NCBI GenBank assembly: GCA_910579995.1
Contig: CAJTWH010000002.1
Coordinates: forward strand, 62,001-126,000
Length of the DNA stretch: 64,000 nucleotides
DNA from: an uncultured Muribaculaceae bacterium
GTDB taxonomy: Bacteria > Bacteroidota > Bacteroidia > Bacteroidales > Muribaculaceae
Reading direction: 5' to 3'
Below the pieces are notes generated by a model, which did not search any database, was not told the DNA's origin, and saw only the letters and a list, made by a program, of their open reading frames with translations. Positions 1 through 7,749 of this stretch are shown here, piece by piece. Within the stretch, counting starts at the first letter, position 1. Each line of letters opens with the position of its first letter. A program made the position numbers and the translations under genes.

Positions 1-1
1 A

Positions 2-439
2 CAGCTCACAAAGAACGGTGAGCCTCAGATGAACCTCGGTCTTATCGAAATGCTTCAGGGCGACTACAACAAGGCCAACCAGTACTTCGGCTCTGCTGCC
101 GGTGTGAAAGAACTCGGCGACGCCATGGGCGTTTACTATCTCAAGAAAGGCGACGCTGCCGCTGCTGTCAAAGCTTTCGGCGACACTAAGAGCAACAATG
201 CAGCCCTTGCCCAGATTCTTACCAAAGACTACAGCAAAGCTAAATCTACCCTCGCTGCTATCGACCGTCCCGACGCCACTACTTACTACCTGATGGCTAT
301 CCTCGGTGCACGCACCAACAACGAGTCAATGCTCAACACCAACCTCCGTCAGGCTGTACGTCTTGACAGCAGCCTTGCAAAACGTGCTGTCGACGACCTC
401 GAATTCGCAAATTACAACCTTTCGAAAGCTCTCAATTAA
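2..439 (+). CDS. TPR-like repeat protein, C-terminal part (5' end outside window)
   Basis: The reading frame is open from the first bases of the window, so this is the last ~145 residues of a longer protein. The visible part is Ala/Leu-rich and made of paired short helices typical of degenerate tetratricopeptide repeats (for example NLGLIEMLQGDYNKANQYF and YYLKKGDAAAAVKAFGD). It ends with an AVRLDSSLAKRAV helix and stops at 439. Such repeats are protein-interaction scaffolds; in Bacteroidales they often form the tail of periplasmic or outer-membrane-associated proteins. The N-terminal half, which would decide the family, is not visible. A strong hairpin terminator follows. Repeat class is fairly sure; function unknown. 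Confidence 0.75.
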   Translation, partial: QLTKNGEPQMNLGLIEMLQGDYNKANQYFGSAAGVKELGDAMGVYYLKKGDAAAAVKAFGDTKSNNAALAQILTKDYSKAKSTLAAIDRPDATTYYLMAILGARTNNESMLNTNLRQAVRLDSSLAKRAVDDLEFANYNLSKALN

Positions 440-470
440 TGACGGCTTAGACGAATATTAAACTCTTTAA

Positions 471-510
471 GAGGCCTTTGAGAGCGATTCTCAAAGGCCT
501 CGTTTAATTT
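471..510 (+). terminator. Intrinsic terminator after the TPR gene
   Basis: Perfect 13-bp inverted repeat, arms 471-483 and 489-501, with a 5-base loop, followed by a GTTTAATTT tract. It lies 32 bp after the stop codon and directly before dispersed repeat copy 1. Confidence 0.8.
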
Positions 511-616
511 AGAGCGCCTTTGGCGCAGTTTATCAAGTTTACTTTACCGAGGTATATCTAAACTCCTTAAACTTTTTTAAACTCAAAATAAACGAGTTTC
601 GCTCGCGAAACTTAAA
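511..616 (+). repeat. Dispersed palindromic intergenic repeat, copy 1
   Basis: One of four related ~105-bp intergenic elements in the window (others near 1398, 13361 and 48119). It begins with a GCGC-CTTTG-GCGC mini-hairpin followed by AGTTTA and has a T/A-rich middle containing TAAACTCCTTAAAC. It ends with the hairpin GTTTCG-CTCG-CGAAAC followed by CTTAAA. The same order of parts occurs in every copy. Confidence 0.75.
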
Positions 617-630
617 AATATTATCCGTGC

Positions 631-659
631 TTAAGTGTCTTATAAATAAAAACACTTAA
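631..659. promoter_or_regulatory. Inverted repeat just upstream of the ferredoxin start
   Basis: TTAAGTGT at 631-638 and ACACTTAA at 652-659 form a perfect 8-bp inverted repeat that ends 4 bp before the ATG at 664. It could be an operator or a hairpin affecting ribosome access. Inferred from symmetry alone. Confidence 0.35.
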
Positions 660-663
660 AAAT

Positions 664-882
664 ATGGATAAACATCATCTGTCAACCCAATACATTACCT
701 TCAATCCGCATGGCTGCGCAGGCTGCCTGAAATGCGTCGACGCTTGCCCGCGAAGTGTGATAGGCAAAGTGCGCTTTCTTTGGCACAAGCATGCTGTTTT
801 TGTTGCGCCTGAAGCCTGCGTCGGATGTGGAAAATGCGTAAGAGTATGTCCTAAAGGTCGTTTTGTAAAAAGAGTATTATAA
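664..882 (+). CDS. Small 2x[4Fe-4S] ferredoxin
   Basis: This 72-residue protein is essentially two clostridial-type iron-sulfur motifs. The first is CxxCxxCxxxCP with cysteines 18, 21, 24 and 28; the second is C52, C55, C58 and C62 followed by Pro. Eight cysteines in this pattern bind two [4Fe-4S] clusters, so the protein should be a cytoplasmic one-electron carrier in anaerobic metabolism. The linker between motifs is basic (KVRFLWHKH), unlike most acidic ferredoxins. No redox partner is encoded next to it. An 8-bp inverted repeat ends 4 bp upstream of the start. Fold assignment is secure; the partner is unknown. Confidence 0.9.
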   Translation: MDKHHLSTQYITFNPHGCAGCLKCVDACPRSVIGKVRFLWHKHAVFVAPEACVGCGKCVRVCPKGRFVKRVL

Positions 883-942
883 TCCTCTAAAACAATTTGG
901 CCGGCTGCGATGTTGTAGTGTTATACAATAAAACTATTTATT

Positions 943-1350
943 ATGGCTTATAACATTGAAGACATCGAGGGCATAGGTGAGGTATATGCCGAAAAGCTCC
1001 GCTCCGTAGACATCCGCACCACAGAAGAATTGCTTCGCTCGTGCTCCACACCCGCCGGGCGTAAACTCCTTAGCGAAACAACAGGAATCAGCGGCAAGCT
1101 GATACTTACTTGGACCAACCATGCCGACCTTATGCGTATCAAAGGCGTGGCAGGGCAGTTTGCCGAGCTTCTTGAGGCTGCCGGCGTTGACACTGTTGCC
1201 GAACTCGCCCACCGCCGGGCCGACAATCTGCATGCGGCTCTTGAGAAAACAAACGAGGCGAGACATCTTTGCGGGCGCGTTCCGGCCGTTGCCGAAATCG
1301 AAAAAATGATAGCTCAGGCAAAGGAATTGCCAAGGGCTGTGGAGTATTAA
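943..1350 (+). CDS. DUF4332-like helix-hairpin-helix protein
   Basis: This 135-residue soluble protein opens with IEGIGEVYAEKL, a helix-hairpin-helix signature (IxGIG). A second, degenerate copy follows (IKGVAGQFAELLEAAGVDTVAEL, about residues 66-88). Duplicated HhH units of this sort define the DUF4332 family, which resembles the HhH of DNA polymerases and ligases and may bind nucleic acid non-specifically. The C-terminus (VAEIEKMIAQAKELP) is another helix. There is no signal peptide or catalytic motif. It stands between the ferredoxin and a convergent surface-protein gene, so context does not help. Family likely; role unknown. Confidence 0.8.
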   Translation: MAYNIEDIEGIGEVYAEKLRSVDIRTTEELLRSCSTPAGRKLLSETTGISGKLILTWTNHADLMRIKGVAGQFAELLEAAGVDTVAELAHRRADNLHAALEKTNEARHLCGRVPAVAEIEKMIAQAKELPRAVEY

Positions 1351-1353
1351 AAT

Positions 1354-1392
1354 TCAAGTTTCTCAGGTTGCCTTGCAACTTGAGAAACTTGA
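1354..1392. terminator. Terminator-like hairpin between convergent genes
   Basis: Arms 1354-1365 and 1381-1392 are perfectly complementary over 12 bp, with an inner GTTG/CAAC pairing. There is no clear T-run. The right arm runs straight into dispersed repeat copy 2, as a hairpin also does before copy 3. Confidence 0.55.
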
Positions 1393-1397
1393 GGTTT

Positions 1398-1513
1398 AGA
1401 GCGCCTTTCAGCGCAGTTTATAAAGTTTAAATGGTTTATTTTACCGAGGTATACCTAAACTCCTTAAACCTGTTAAACTTAAAAATAAACGAGTTTCGCT
1501 TGCGAAACTTAAA
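1398..1513 (+). repeat. Dispersed palindromic intergenic repeat, copy 2
   Basis: Same organisation as copy 1: GCGCCTTTCAGCGC mini-hairpin, AGTTTA, then TTACCGAGGTATACCTAAAC and TCCTTAAAC (shared with copy 1 apart from one base), and the terminal GTTTCG-CTTG-CGAAACTTAAA hairpin. It fills the gap between the convergent genes ending at 1350 and 1514. Confidence 0.75.
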
Positions 1514-3994
1514 TTAATGAACCGTTACTTTAGTGGCTTTGCCATTGCAGAGTTTAATGTAAATGCCGGGCGTGAGATTCTTGACATCAACCGGGATACC
1601 GTTAAGATTAAAGAACCGGCATGCTGCGTCATCGCTGCCAATGCCAACTTCTTCCAGCCCGCTGGCGGGCAGTACTTCCACAGCGCACTTTGCCGTATGC
1701 GCCAGGCCATAGCCATCTATCAAAATATACGAAATTGTCGCGGAGCCGGCGCTATGGGCGCTTACAACCCCATTGTCCACACTTACAATATTGGCGTCAG
1801 AAGTCGCCCATGATTCAGATTCTATTGTCACTTCCTCGTCTTTGTCAATAGTCGCAGTAAGTGTGACTGTCTGATACGGATAAAGCTCGACTGATACTTC
1901 ATTCAAGCTAATGTCAATCATTCCCATCTCGGTGTAGTTCATGAAATCGTGCCAACCATTGGCAGAGGTGTATAGGTCTTTTGATCCTGAAGGCACGTAG
2001 ACCATAGCTGTATATGTTGGAGCATTCATGAATACGTAGTTGCGACACTCCGGTGGAGTTTTTGCAAGAGAATATATGTTTTTGAGGCCTTTGCATATTG
2101 CAAAAGCATAGTTGTCTATTCCTTCAACATTTTTACCTATCGTCAAAGTCGCAATGCTGTTGCAACCGGCGATTGACCATTCACCTATATAAGTTACACC
2201 GTCGGGGATGTTCAAGGATTTTAGTGACTGGCAATAATAGAATGCATACGGATATATCGCCGTGACTGACTCCGGTATTTCTACAGCTGTAAGATATGAA
2301 GAGGAAGAGAACGCACCGACACCAATTGCAGTGACTGTAGATGGAATTACGAAATCACCTTTCTTAGCCGGTGGATAAAGCGTAAGAGAGTTGGATTGGA
2401 TATCATAGAGCACACCATCAATTGATTTCCATTTAGTACTTCCATCCGGGGCACCTATCTCATTCAGCAAATCACAACCTGCAAATGTTGAATAGCCGAA
2501 TCCCTCAACTGCGTCAGGTATAATAATTGAAGAGAGCGCGGAGCACGACCGGAAAGCATAATCACCGATATTACTTAGGGAACTTGAACTGCCAAACAAA
2601 ACTTCAGAAAGAGCAGAGCAATTCTCGAATGCCCCCGGAGCTATCATCATTACTGCGTCCGGTATTTTTATCGATGTGAGGGCTGAGCAACCGTAAAAGG
2701 TGTTTGCAGCAATTTGGGTGATGGCCTCGGGTAGAATCACAGATGTCAATGCCGAACAGCCCGAAAATGCAGATTTTCTAATTGTTGTTACAGAATTGGG
2801 GATAGTGATGGCTGTCAGATTCTTACAACCATAGAAAGCACTATCCCCTATTGAAGTTACAAAGTCAGGTATCGTGAAAGCGTCTTTTTTGCCGGGAGGA
2901 AAGAGTATAAGAGAGTTTGATTCGATAGAGTAAAGCACTCCGTCGACAGATTTGTAGACAGTGCTGTTAGGTTGTGCCAAGAACTTCTCAAGGACATCAC
3001 AACCATTGAAAACACCGTCGCTGATGGATGTCACAGCGTCGGGGATTGTGATAGATGAAAGGCTTGAACAGCCCGAAAACGCAAACGAGCCTATAGAATT
3101 CACCGACAGAGGAATCTCTATTGAGCTTAACGACGAACAGTTCTCGAAAGCCCCTTCACCGATAGACACGACAGTTGCAGGTAATTCTACGCGTTCTAAT
3201 TTCGGGCAGGAGCTGAATATGCGGTTATCAATTGTCATTATTGGTCCGAGAATGACGGCTGAAGTTAATTCGGCACAGTTGGAGAATGCATTGGTGCTGA
3301 TATAATTGACTGATTCAGGTATAGTGATTGATGTTAAAGAGCAACCGCTGAAAGCTAAACGGCCGATTGAAAATACTGAATCGGGTATATCGATTGATGT
3401 CAATCCAGAGCATCCATGGAAAGCAGAATAACCGATAGAGGTAACTGATTCAGGTATTTTTACAGATGTCAGTGATGTGCAACGGGAGAATAATCTGTCG
3501 CTTATCGATGTCAGAGAACTTGAGAGAACTATTGATGAGAGAGACGCACACTCTACAAATGCATCGCTGCCTATTGATGTGACAGAATTTGGAATCACTA
3601 AAGATGTAAGACTCTGGCATATAGCGAAAGCATAGGTCCCGATTGATTCGACGGATTCGGGTAAAGAAATCGATGACAACTCCTTGCAATTGTAGAACGC
3701 ACTGCTGCCGATTGAAGAGACTGACTCAGGAATCGCGATAGAAACCATGGAACACCTTGAGAAGGCACTCTCTCCGATCGCCGTCACATCATAATCAGTA
3801 CCGTTGTTTGACACTGTTTGTGGTATGGTGATTGTTTTACTTTCTTTGACACATTTGGTCAAAGTTACTTCGTGGGCAGCCTCGGATGTCACCGAGTATT
3901 GCAGCCCGTCAATGGTGAAGCTGTCGCCATCAGCTGCCCGTGCAGTCAGACTCACAGCCATGAGAACAGCAAAAATGAATAGTAATTTTTTCAT
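1514..3994 (-). CDS. BspA-type leucine-rich repeat surface protein
   Basis: This is an 826-residue exported protein. Residues 1-20 form a Sec signal peptide (MKKLLFIFAVLMAVSLTARA). Residues ~60-680 are some two dozen LRR_5/BspA repeats of about 23 residues with the pattern SIGxxAFxxCxxLxSIxIPxSV. Two copies of a distinct spacer (xWKSIDGVLYDIxSNSLTLYPP type) interrupt the array near residues 340 and 525. An Ig-like Big_2 domain follows (~690-775, ATSDANIVSVDNGVV), then a C-terminal module ending FNLNGIPVDVKNLTPGIYI, a tail common in Bacteroidales secreted proteins. Relatives mediate adhesion to host or matrix proteins. It has no good promoter of its own and may be read from the minus-strand promoter near 4470. 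Confidence 0.9.
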   Translation of the reverse strand: MKKLLFIFAVLMAVSLTARAADGDSFTIDGLQYSVTSEAAHEVTLTKCVKESKTITIPQTVSNNGTDYDVTAIGESAFSRCSMVSIAIPESVSSIGSSAFYNCKELSSISLPESVESIGTYAFAICQSLTSLVIPNSVTSIGSDAFVECASLSSIVLSSSLTSISDRLFSRCTSLTSVKIPESVTSIGYSAFHGCSGLTSIDIPDSVFSIGRLAFSGCSLTSITIPESVNYISTNAFSNCAELTSAVILGPIMTIDNRIFSSCPKLERVELPATVVSIGEGAFENCSSLSSIEIPLSVNSIGSFAFSGCSSLSSITIPDAVTSISDGVFNGCDVLEKFLAQPNSTVYKSVDGVLYSIESNSLILFPPGKKDAFTIPDFVTSIGDSAFYGCKNLTAITIPNSVTTIRKSAFSGCSALTSVILPEAITQIAANTFYGCSALTSIKIPDAVMMIAPGAFENCSALSEVLFGSSSSLSNIGDYAFRSCSALSSIIIPDAVEGFGYSTFAGCDLLNEIGAPDGSTKWKSIDGVLYDIQSNSLTLYPPAKKGDFVIPSTVTAIGVGAFSSSSYLTAVEIPESVTAIYPYAFYYCQSLKSLNIPDGVTYIGEWSIAGCNSIATLTIGKNVEGIDNYAFAICKGLKNIYSLAKTPPECRNYVFMNAPTYTAMVYVPSGSKDLYTSANGWHDFMNYTEMGMIDISLNEVSVELYPYQTVTLTATIDKDEEVTIESESWATSDANIVSVDNGVVSAHSAGSATISYILIDGYGLAHTAKCAVEVLPASGLEEVGIGSDDAACRFFNLNGIPVDVKNLTPGIYIKLCNGKATKVTVH

Positions 3995-4024
3995 AAGATG
4001 TTGTTGAGGGTTTATTATTCACTG

Positions 4025-4050
4025 AGGCTGCCCGGTATATGGAGCAGCCT
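4025..4050. promoter_or_regulatory. Leader hairpin upstream of the BspA-like gene
   Basis: AGGCTGC at 4025-4031 pairs with GCAGCCT at 4044-4050, a 7-bp perfect stem about 30 bp before the start of the minus-strand BspA-like gene. It would form in the 5' leader of that transcript. Function unknown. Confidence 0.35.
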
Positions 4051-4135
4051 GATGTTTAAGTTAAATGGTCTGATTTATCATGGTAATTATACAACCGCTG
4101 CGACTCACTTCAATGGTTAGATTATAGAACGTTTA

Positions 4136-4452
4136 AAATAAAAATGCGCGAGAGCCGATACCAATTGCCCGCTCCTACTCGTTGAGGCCTTCGCATTGCC
4201 CGAATCAGTGGAACGAGCAACGGTGCAGAGGCCTCACGCAAATACGTATAATTAATTCTGCAAGATGTTCACACATCTCGCTGATGAATTGATACATATC
4301 CACAAAAGGCGCCTACCGCTGCTGCAATCCTGACTGATTCTATGAAAGTTGCGAAGTTTCAACGAGTCAAGAAAGAGCGCTTAAGTATGCGCTTTTCAAA
4401 ATGTCTGTCTACCCGCCCACTTAGCCTCATTTGGCCTCTGCGCGCGATAGAT
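4136..4452 (-). ncRNA. Candidate structured non-coding RNA, unknown class
   Basis: A consensus minus-strand promoter lies just upstream (4458-4488) and no protein frame is convincing here. The predicted transcript closes on itself. Its 5' end (4445 down to 4433, GCGCG-c-AGAG-g-CC) pairs with its 3' end (4156 down to 4146, GG-CTCT-CGCGC), immediately followed by the U-rich tail ATTTTTATTTT. Internal helices include a perfect 8-bp pairing of 4183-4190 with 4229-4236, a hairpin GATGT/ACATC near 4265-4277 and AGCGC/GCGCT at 4376-4393. A terminal helix plus U-run is typical of stable housekeeping RNAs. I could not find the hallmarks of RNase P RNA, tmRNA or SRP RNA. It may instead be a long leader of the BspA-like gene. 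Confidence 0.5.
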
Positions 4453-4457
4453 TTTCG

Positions 4458-4488
4458 CAAAGGTAAGAATTTTTTTGATATTGGCAAA
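4458..4488 (-). promoter_or_regulatory. Bacteroidota-type promoter for the candidate RNA
   Basis: On the minus strand TTTG (4488-4485), a 19-base spacer and TACCTTTG (4465-4458) match the TTTG-N19/21-TAnnTTTG consensus exactly. Transcription should start near 4450, more than 450 bp before the next start codon. Confidence 0.7.
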
Positions 4489-4622
4489 AAGTATTTTTTG
4501 ATTAAAATGATTATTTTTGTGAATCATTTAGAATGACTCTATTGGTAAAAATATTGCTTACAACATATTTAAGCGATTTTTCAATCATTGAAGCGTCTAT
4601 ATAATTTAAATATACAAGGAAT

Positions 4623-5228
4623 ATGGAAAAGCCGCTGTGTACTGCCTTTCGATTCAGAGAGTGGGAATCAGTATTTGTTGTAATAGGATTTACTTATTGC
4701 TTAATCGTTGTTTTGTGGATTACAGATAATGGCTTTCCGACACATGGTACAGCACTAAATTGGCTGATTATGATATTATATTTTAATATCATATTAATCT
4801 TTCCAATTGTGGGCAAAATAGTCTGTCCTTATAAGCTTTTAGTCAATGAGGATGGTATACATTACGATGAGCGAAAATGGACAATCCGGAGATTGCCTAA
4901 AATATTCTATACCGAGAAAGAATATTATTCATGGGAAGCTATAAGCAGCTTTTATTTAGAAAGTTATGAGCCGTCTAATAAATTAATTAGTCGAATGCTC
5001 GTCTTGCTTGATACAAATAATAATGTGATAGGAAGAATTAATCTCGAAAAATTCAGGTATAGCAAGAAGAGAATTGTAGAGGCAATTGAAAATGCAAGCA
5101 AAGGCAAGTGCGTCTTGAATTTGGAAGAGGACAGTAAAGATAGAAAAGAGCGGAAAAGAATACTTTTATGGTTCTATATCACATTTGTTATACCATTAAT
5201 TATAATGGTTCTGTTAATAGTGTGCTAA
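4623..5228 (+). CDS. Hypothetical AT-rich membrane protein
   Basis: This 201-residue protein has two N-terminal hydrophobic segments (about 18-37 and 44-68) and a C-terminal one (about 181-201). Between them is a soluble domain of roughly 100 residues rich in aromatic and charged residues (YKLLVNEDGIHYDERKW...YYSWEAISSFYLES). This layout resembles small bacterial membrane proteins with a PH-like domain, but I do not recognise a named family. The gene is strikingly AT-rich (about one third GC by eye) next to neighbours near 50%, and it uses AT-ending codons, which suggests recent acquisition. It stands alone. Coding is likely; function unknown. Confidence 0.7.
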   Translation: MEKPLCTAFRFREWESVFVVIGFTYCLIVVLWITDNGFPTHGTALNWLIMILYFNIILIFPIVGKIVCPYKLLVNEDGIHYDERKWTIRRLPKIFYTEKEYYSWEAISSFYLESYEPSNKLISRMLVLLDTNNNVIGRINLEKFRYSKKRIVEAIENASKGKCVLNLEEDSKDRKERKRILLWFYITFVIPLIIMVLLIVC

Positions 5229-5352
5229 AGAGGTAAGAATAGGGGCCAGCTGATTATTCTAAATACAAGATTGCGGGGGAGTCGGCGATGTGCTCGATTT
5301 CTGATTTTCTATGTTTTTGAAAAAACGACATATAAGAGAGGGGAAGATTGCG

Positions 5353-5360
5353 TAATTTTG
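5353..5360 (+). promoter_or_regulatory. Promoter -7 element for the GH2 gene
   Basis: TAATTTTG fits TAnnTTTG and lies 22 bp before the ATG at 5383. No TTTG is found at the usual distance upstream, so only half of the promoter is recognisable. Confidence 0.45.
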
Positions 5361-5382
5361 CAAATGAAAAATATATCGTACC

Positions 5383-7740
5383 ATGAAAAACACAAATTTT
5401 ATATTAGCAACGGGATTAGCCTTGGCCATGACTCTTTCTGTTGGAGCGGCCGAGCGTAAAACGAGTATCAACGACGGTTGGACATTCAGTCTTGACGCCG
5501 ACAGCACTGCTGTGGCTGTCGGTTTCGACGACAGCGCATGGAGAGTGGTAAACCTTCCGCATGATTGGAGCGTGGAGCAGCGCTTCGACCGCAATGCCCC
5601 CGCCGGCAACGATGGAGCCTATCTTCCTACCGGTACCGGTTGGTATCGTACAGGCCTTAATCTGCCGGCAGAAAGCGTCGGCAAGAAGCTGCAACTTTAT
5701 TTCGAGGGGGCATATATGAAATCGGATGTGTATGTCAACGGTCAGCGTGCCGGAGGTCATCCCTACGGTTATTCATCCTTTTTCGTGGATATAACTCCAT
5801 ACATTAAGGCAGGGGAAAACACTGTAGTGGTGAAGGTAGACAACTCCATGCAGAAGAATTGCCGTTGGTATTCCGGCTCGGGAATCTACCGCAATGTATG
5901 GCTCTTGGAAACCGACAAAGTGCATATCGCAAACTATGGCGTGCGTATCATCACGCCCGATCTGAGAACTGCCGTGGTAAAAACCGCGGTGGTGAACGAG
6001 AGCGGATCAGACCGAAACTTCGAGATAAAGACTGTCATCGACGGGCAGGTAAAGGTCAGCCCTTGCCTGCTCAAAGCCGGAGAGAGCAAGGAGGTAGAGC
6101 AAAAATTCGATATAGCAGGCGCCAAGCCTTGGTCGCCCGACAGCCCCGAGCTCTATACGGCCACTGTAGGCTTGGAAGAAAACGGCCGTCAGATAGATGA
6201 GCTTACGCAGCGCTTCGGCTTCCGGACAATAGAATGGTCGGCCGAGGATGGCTTGAAACTCAACGGGGAAGCGATATTGCTCAACGGCGGATGTGCACAC
6301 CATGACAACGGCATTGCCGGAGCCGCTGCCTACGACAGAGCCGAACGCCATCGGGTAGAGCAGCTCAAAGAAGCCGGCTTCAATGCCGTGAGAACTTCGC
6401 ACAATATACCCTCGGAGACATTTCTCGACGCCTGCGATGAAATAGGACTGCTTGTAATCGACGAGCCATTCGACGGCTGGCGCGAAAAGAAAAACGATAA
6501 AGATTATCATCTTCTCTTTGACGATAATTGGCAGACCGATCTCGATATCATGCTCATGCGCGACTTCAATCATCCGTCGATATTCTGCTGGAGCATAGGC
6601 AATGAAGTGATTGAGCGCGACAAGATAGAGGTTGTGACTACAGCCCGCAAGATGGCAGCCCGCTGCCATGAGATTGACCCGACGCGTCCTGTGACATCAG
6701 CTCTTGCATGCTGGGGACGCGACTGGACTACCTACGATCCTCTTGCCGAGGCTCACGATATAGTAGGGTATAACTACATGATACACGAATCTGAAAGCGA
6801 CCATCGCCGAGACCCGTCGAGGGTTATGATTCAGACAGAGTCGTATCCCAAGGACGCTTGGAGCAATTACCGCAAAGTCAAAGACCATAGTTATATAATA
6901 GGCGACTTTGTATGGACAGCACTTGACTACCTCGGCGAGTCGGGCATAGGAAGATGGTACTACGACGGCGACGTACCCGGCGAGCACTACCACCGACCGC
7001 TCTATCCGTGGCATGCTGCATATTGCGGAGACATTGACCTCACAGGCTTGCGCAAGCCAATCAGCCATTACCGCGACATGCTCTGGAACGAGGACAGCGA
7101 ACATCTTTATATTGCGGTCCGCGAGCCCGACGGATATAAAGGGAAGATTAATACGACTCTATGGGGTACATGGCCGACATTCGAAAGCTGGAACTGGCCC
7201 GGCCATGAAGGAAAGGAGATAGAGGTTGAGGTGTATTCACATTATCCCTCGGTGCGGCTGTATCTCGATGATGATTTTATAGGAGAGAAAAATACTGAAG
7301 AGCTGAAAGCGACATTCAAACTTCCCTACCGCGCCGGAACACTCCGCGCTGAGGGCATGGAGAATGGGCGCGTAGCCGAACAGCGGATATTGAAAACTGC
7401 CGGCGAAGTCGCCGCCATACGCCTCACCCCCGACCGCAAAGAGCTTGCTGCAAACAGCGGAGACCTGTCGTATATCGTGATAGAGCTTGTAGATAAGGAT
7501 GGAAATGTTGTGCCGACAGCAGATAATCAGCTTAGAGTGTCGGTGACAGGAAATGCCACCTTATTGGCTCTCGGAAATGCCGACATCAAAGATGAAGATC
7601 CTTATTTCGACAATAATCACAAGGCTTGGAAGGGCAGGGCACTCGCAATATTAAGAAGCAGCGGCCAACGCGGAAAAGCGACAGTAAAAGCGACGTCACC
7701 GGGTCTTGCCGGCAAGACGGTGACGATAACATGCCGATAG
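5383..7740 (+). CDS. Secreted glycoside hydrolase family 2 (beta-galactosidase type)
   Basis: This 785-residue exported enzyme should cleave terminal beta-linked sugars from dietary or host glycans. A signal peptide covers residues 1-23. The order is: GH2 sugar-binding jelly roll (~25-165), Ig-like domain (~170-270), TIM barrel (~275-560), DUF4982 (~600-665) and a C-terminal Ig-like domain (~680-785). The acid/base is Glu408 in WSIGNEV and the nucleophile Glu486 in IQTESYP, so the site is intact. DUF4982-bearing GH2 enzymes are typically beta-galactosidases, but beta-glucuronidase or beta-mannosidase activity cannot be excluded. An alternative ATG at 5365 would spoil the signal peptide. The gene stands alone, away from the SusC/D pair. 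Confidence 0.93.
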   Translation: MKNTNFILATGLALAMTLSVGAAERKTSINDGWTFSLDADSTAVAVGFDDSAWRVVNLPHDWSVEQRFDRNAPAGNDGAYLPTGTGWYRTGLNLPAESVGKKLQLYFEGAYMKSDVYVNGQRAGGHPYGYSSFFVDITPYIKAGENTVVVKVDNSMQKNCRWYSGSGIYRNVWLLETDKVHIANYGVRIITPDLRTAVVKTAVVNESGSDRNFEIKTVIDGQVKVSPCLLKAGESKEVEQKFDIAGAKPWSPDSPELYTATVGLEENGRQIDELTQRFGFRTIEWSAEDGLKLNGEAILLNGGCAHHDNGIAGAAAYDRAERHRVEQLKEAGFNAVRTSHNIPSETFLDACDEIGLLVIDEPFDGWREKKNDKDYHLLFDDNWQTDLDIMLMRDFNHPSIFCWSIGNEVIERDKIEVVTTARKMAARCHEIDPTRPVTSALACWGRDWTTYDPLAEAHDIVGYNYMIHESESDHRRDPSRVMIQTESYPKDAWSNYRKVKDHSYIIGDFVWTALDYLGESGIGRWYYDGDVPGEHYHRPLYPWHAAYCGDIDLTGLRKPISHYRDMLWNEDSEHLYIAVREPDGYKGKINTTLWGTWPTFESWNWPGHEGKEIEVEVYSHYPSVRLYLDDDFIGEKNTEELKATFKLPYRAGTLRAEGMENGRVAEQRILKTAGEVAAIRLTPDRKELAANSGDLSYIVIELVDKDGNVVPTADNQLRVSVTGNATLLALGNADIKDEDPYFDNNHKAWKGRALAILRSSGQRGKATVKATSPGLAGKTVTITCR

Positions 7741-7749
7741 AAGCAATGG

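Noticed and set aside
4250..4340. SRP RNA-like text (GTCAGG...AGCAGCGGTA) on the minus strand
   Set aside because: Domain IV of SRP RNA needs about ten bases and an apical stem-loop between these motifs. Here only five bases separate them and the outer helix does not form.
4342..4536. 64-residue plus-strand ORF
   Set aside because: It is antisense to the candidate RNA and its promoter, has no signature, and its composition looks random.
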